Assembly (NCBI GenBank): GCA_017546745.1
Contig: JAFYRZ010000045.1
Location: forward strand, 1-5,310
DNA length: 5,310 nt
Direction of reading: 5' to 3'
Source: Clostridia bacterium
GTDB lineage: Bacteria > Bacillota_A > Clostridia > Oscillospirales > CAG-272
Shown here: piece by piece, positions 4,276 to 5,310 of the stretch
Position numbering within the stretch: the first letter of the stretch is position 1
Layout of the letters: each line of letters opens with the position of its first letter
Position numbers and translations under genes: made by a program
The notes under the pieces: generated by a model
What the model saw: the letters and a program-made list of their open reading frames with translations, nothing else
Told to the model about the DNA's origin: nothing
Database searches by the model: none

Positions 4276-5310
4276 ATGACATTTAAGAGATTTTTTGCAT
4301 TTTTTATCTGCGTCGCGATGCTGATTTGCTTTACCTCTTGTAATTTCGGTGGAGAAAGCGATACCGCTGGAAAGGACGGACTTAGCGCATACGACCTCGC
4401 GGTACAAAACGGCTTTGAGGGAACGCTTGATGAGTGGCTTGAATCCCTTAAGGGGTCGGACGGTAAGGATGCTGAAACGCCTTACGTAGGCAAAAACGGA
4501 AACTGGTGGGTCGGTACTACCGATCTTGGTATATCCGCTTCCGGTTATCCCGCAGGTGTCACCTCGGTAGTTACGCTTGGCATAGTTCCCGATACGGGAG
4601 AGGACCTTGCGGATAAGATACAGAGCGTTATCGATGCTAACCCTAACACAACGCTTTTCTTCCCGGACGGTGAGTATCTTGTATCAAAGCCGATCAAAAC
4701 CTCTGCTAAATACGATGAGAGCGTATCTCTCTGGCTGTCAAATTACGCTGAGATCAAGGCTACGTCAAGCTGGAGCGGGGGAAGCACCGATGCCGTTATA
4801 ATGCTTGGTGCAAGAAACCCTTATAATACGGTATATAAGCCCGGAAGCAACTATTTTCTTGAGGGCGGTATAATAAACGGCAACGGAAGAGCAAACGGAG
4901 TTTCCGTTGACAGCGGCAGAGAAACGCGAATAGAAAACGTTTCAATAAAGAATACTGTTGTCGGTCTTCATATAAAATACGGAGCAAACAGCGGATCCTC
5001 GGATGCTGATATCTGTAACGTAAATATCGTCGGTAATTCCAGAAAAAATTCTATCGGACTTCTTGTCGAGGGATATGATAACACCTTCCAAAATATGCGT
5101 ATTACCGGAGTACAGATCGGTGTTTATGCCAAGGCGGGCGGAAACTTCTTCCGCGACATTCATCCGCTTATCGGTGATATGAGCCTTTATAGCGGAAGCG
5201 TAGGATTTTACGTTGAAGGCGGCTCATGGTTTGACGTTTGCTATTCCGATAATTTTGAAACCGGATTTAAGGTTGGTACCGGAAGCTCTACGTTCACAAA
5301 CTGTTATGTA
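4276..5310 (+). CDS. Putative lipoprotein with tail-fibre/collagen-like module and right-handed beta-helix (3' end outside window)
   Basis: The frame is open from ATG 4276 to the window edge (345 codons, no stop), with a strong AAAGGAGG (4263-4270) 5 bases upstream. Residues 1-22 form a signal peptide (K4, R5, then a Phe-rich hydrophobic core) ending in a lipobox-like F19-T-S-C22; F at -3 is a less common choice. Residues 36-60 carry a SAYDLAVQNGFEGT then DEWLESLKG pattern, and 60-80 carry a short Gly-x-x run then NGNWWVGTTD. Both are modules I recall from phage tail fibres and Firmicute surface proteins. From about 110 there is a pectate-lyase-3-like entry (I115-Q-S-V-I-D-A then TTLFFPDGEYLV) followed by repeating short strands rich in N, G, I and V (GGIINGNG, NVSIKN, NTFQNMRITG, NFFRDI), typical of a parallel beta-helix. 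It lies 42 bases after the phosphatase gene with no terminator between, so it is probably co-transcribed. Such folds bind, cleave or epimerise polysaccharide; catalytic residues cannot be assigned here. Confidence 0.75.
   Translation, partial: MTFKRFFAFFICVAMLICFTSCNFGGESDTAGKDGLSAYDLAVQNGFEGTLDEWLESLKGSDGKDAETPYVGKNGNWWVGTTDLGISASGYPAGVTSVVTLGIVPDTGEDLADKIQSVIDANPNTTLFFPDGEYLVSKPIKTSAKYDESVSLWLSNYAEIKATSSWSGGSTDAVIMLGARNPYNTVYKPGSNYFLEGGIINGNGRANGVSVDSGRETRIENVSIKNTVVGLHIKYGANSGSSDADICNVNIVGNSRKNSIGLLVEGYDNTFQNMRITGVQIGVYAKAGGNFFRDIHPLIGDMSLYSGSVGFYVEGGSWFDVCYSDNFETGFKVGTGSSTFTNCYV

Noticed and set aside
4607..5163. Short frames on both strands within the beta-helix lipoprotein
   Set aside because: They are out-of-frame shadows; the continuous sense frame from 4276 has a strong ribosome site, a signal peptide and coherent domains through the window end.

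Overview
The window looks like a chromosomal segment from a Gram-positive member of the Clostridia, possibly an uncultured Oscillospirales-type gut bacterium. The basis is the housekeeping sigma-factor C-terminus, strong AGGAGG-type ribosome binding sites, lipoprotein signal peptides, near-consensus sigma-A promoters, and a split (two-protein) chain-length regulator and tyrosine kinase pair as in Firmicutes capsule loci. Leucine is mostly CTT and glutamate mostly GAG in all genes, so nothing suggests recent transfer. The taxonomy is an inference; no rRNA gene is present.

Layout, all on the + strand. (1) 1-195: the last 64 codons of rpoD/sigA, covering region 4. (2) 196-344: intergenic region with a sigma-A promoter (17-bp spacer). 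(3) 345-1775: an orphan extracellular solute-binding-type lipoprotein with an unusual four-cysteine segment and an EF-hand-like loop, closed by an 11-bp hairpin. (4) 1818-1966: AT-rich region with a fully consensus promoter (TTGACA, 17 bp, TATAAT) whose -35 touches an 8-bp inverted repeat. (5) 1967-4233: a tyrosine-phosphorylation module for exopolysaccharide control. It comprises a Wzz/CpsC-type membrane adaptor, an overlapping CpsD/CapB-type BY-kinase, and a PHP-family CpsB/YwqE-type tyrosine phosphatase. (6) 4276-5310: the first 345 codons of a lipoprotein with a tail-fibre/collagen-like N-terminal module and a right-handed beta-helix; it is open at the window edge.

By family knowledge, the cytoplasmic tail of the Wzz-type adaptor activates the kinase, which autophosphorylates its C-terminal tyrosine cluster. 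The PHP phosphatase reverses this, and the cycle sets chain length and export of a surface polysaccharide. Glycosyltransferases and polymerase are not in the window and would be expected downstream. The beta-helix lipoprotein may bind or cleave that polysaccharide, but this is only inferred from context.

The most unusual points are these: the kinase has a seven-unit Y-x-S tail encoded by a 9-bp tandem repeat; the kinase lacks both arginines of the EX2RX2R oligomerisation motif; a strong intrinsic terminator sits between kinase and phosphatase with no new promoter after it; and the solute-binding lipoprotein has a zinc-ribbon-like insertion. I see no CRISPR array, tRNA, rRNA or insertion sequence, and no wholly new system. 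The module is a recognisable one with unusual details.
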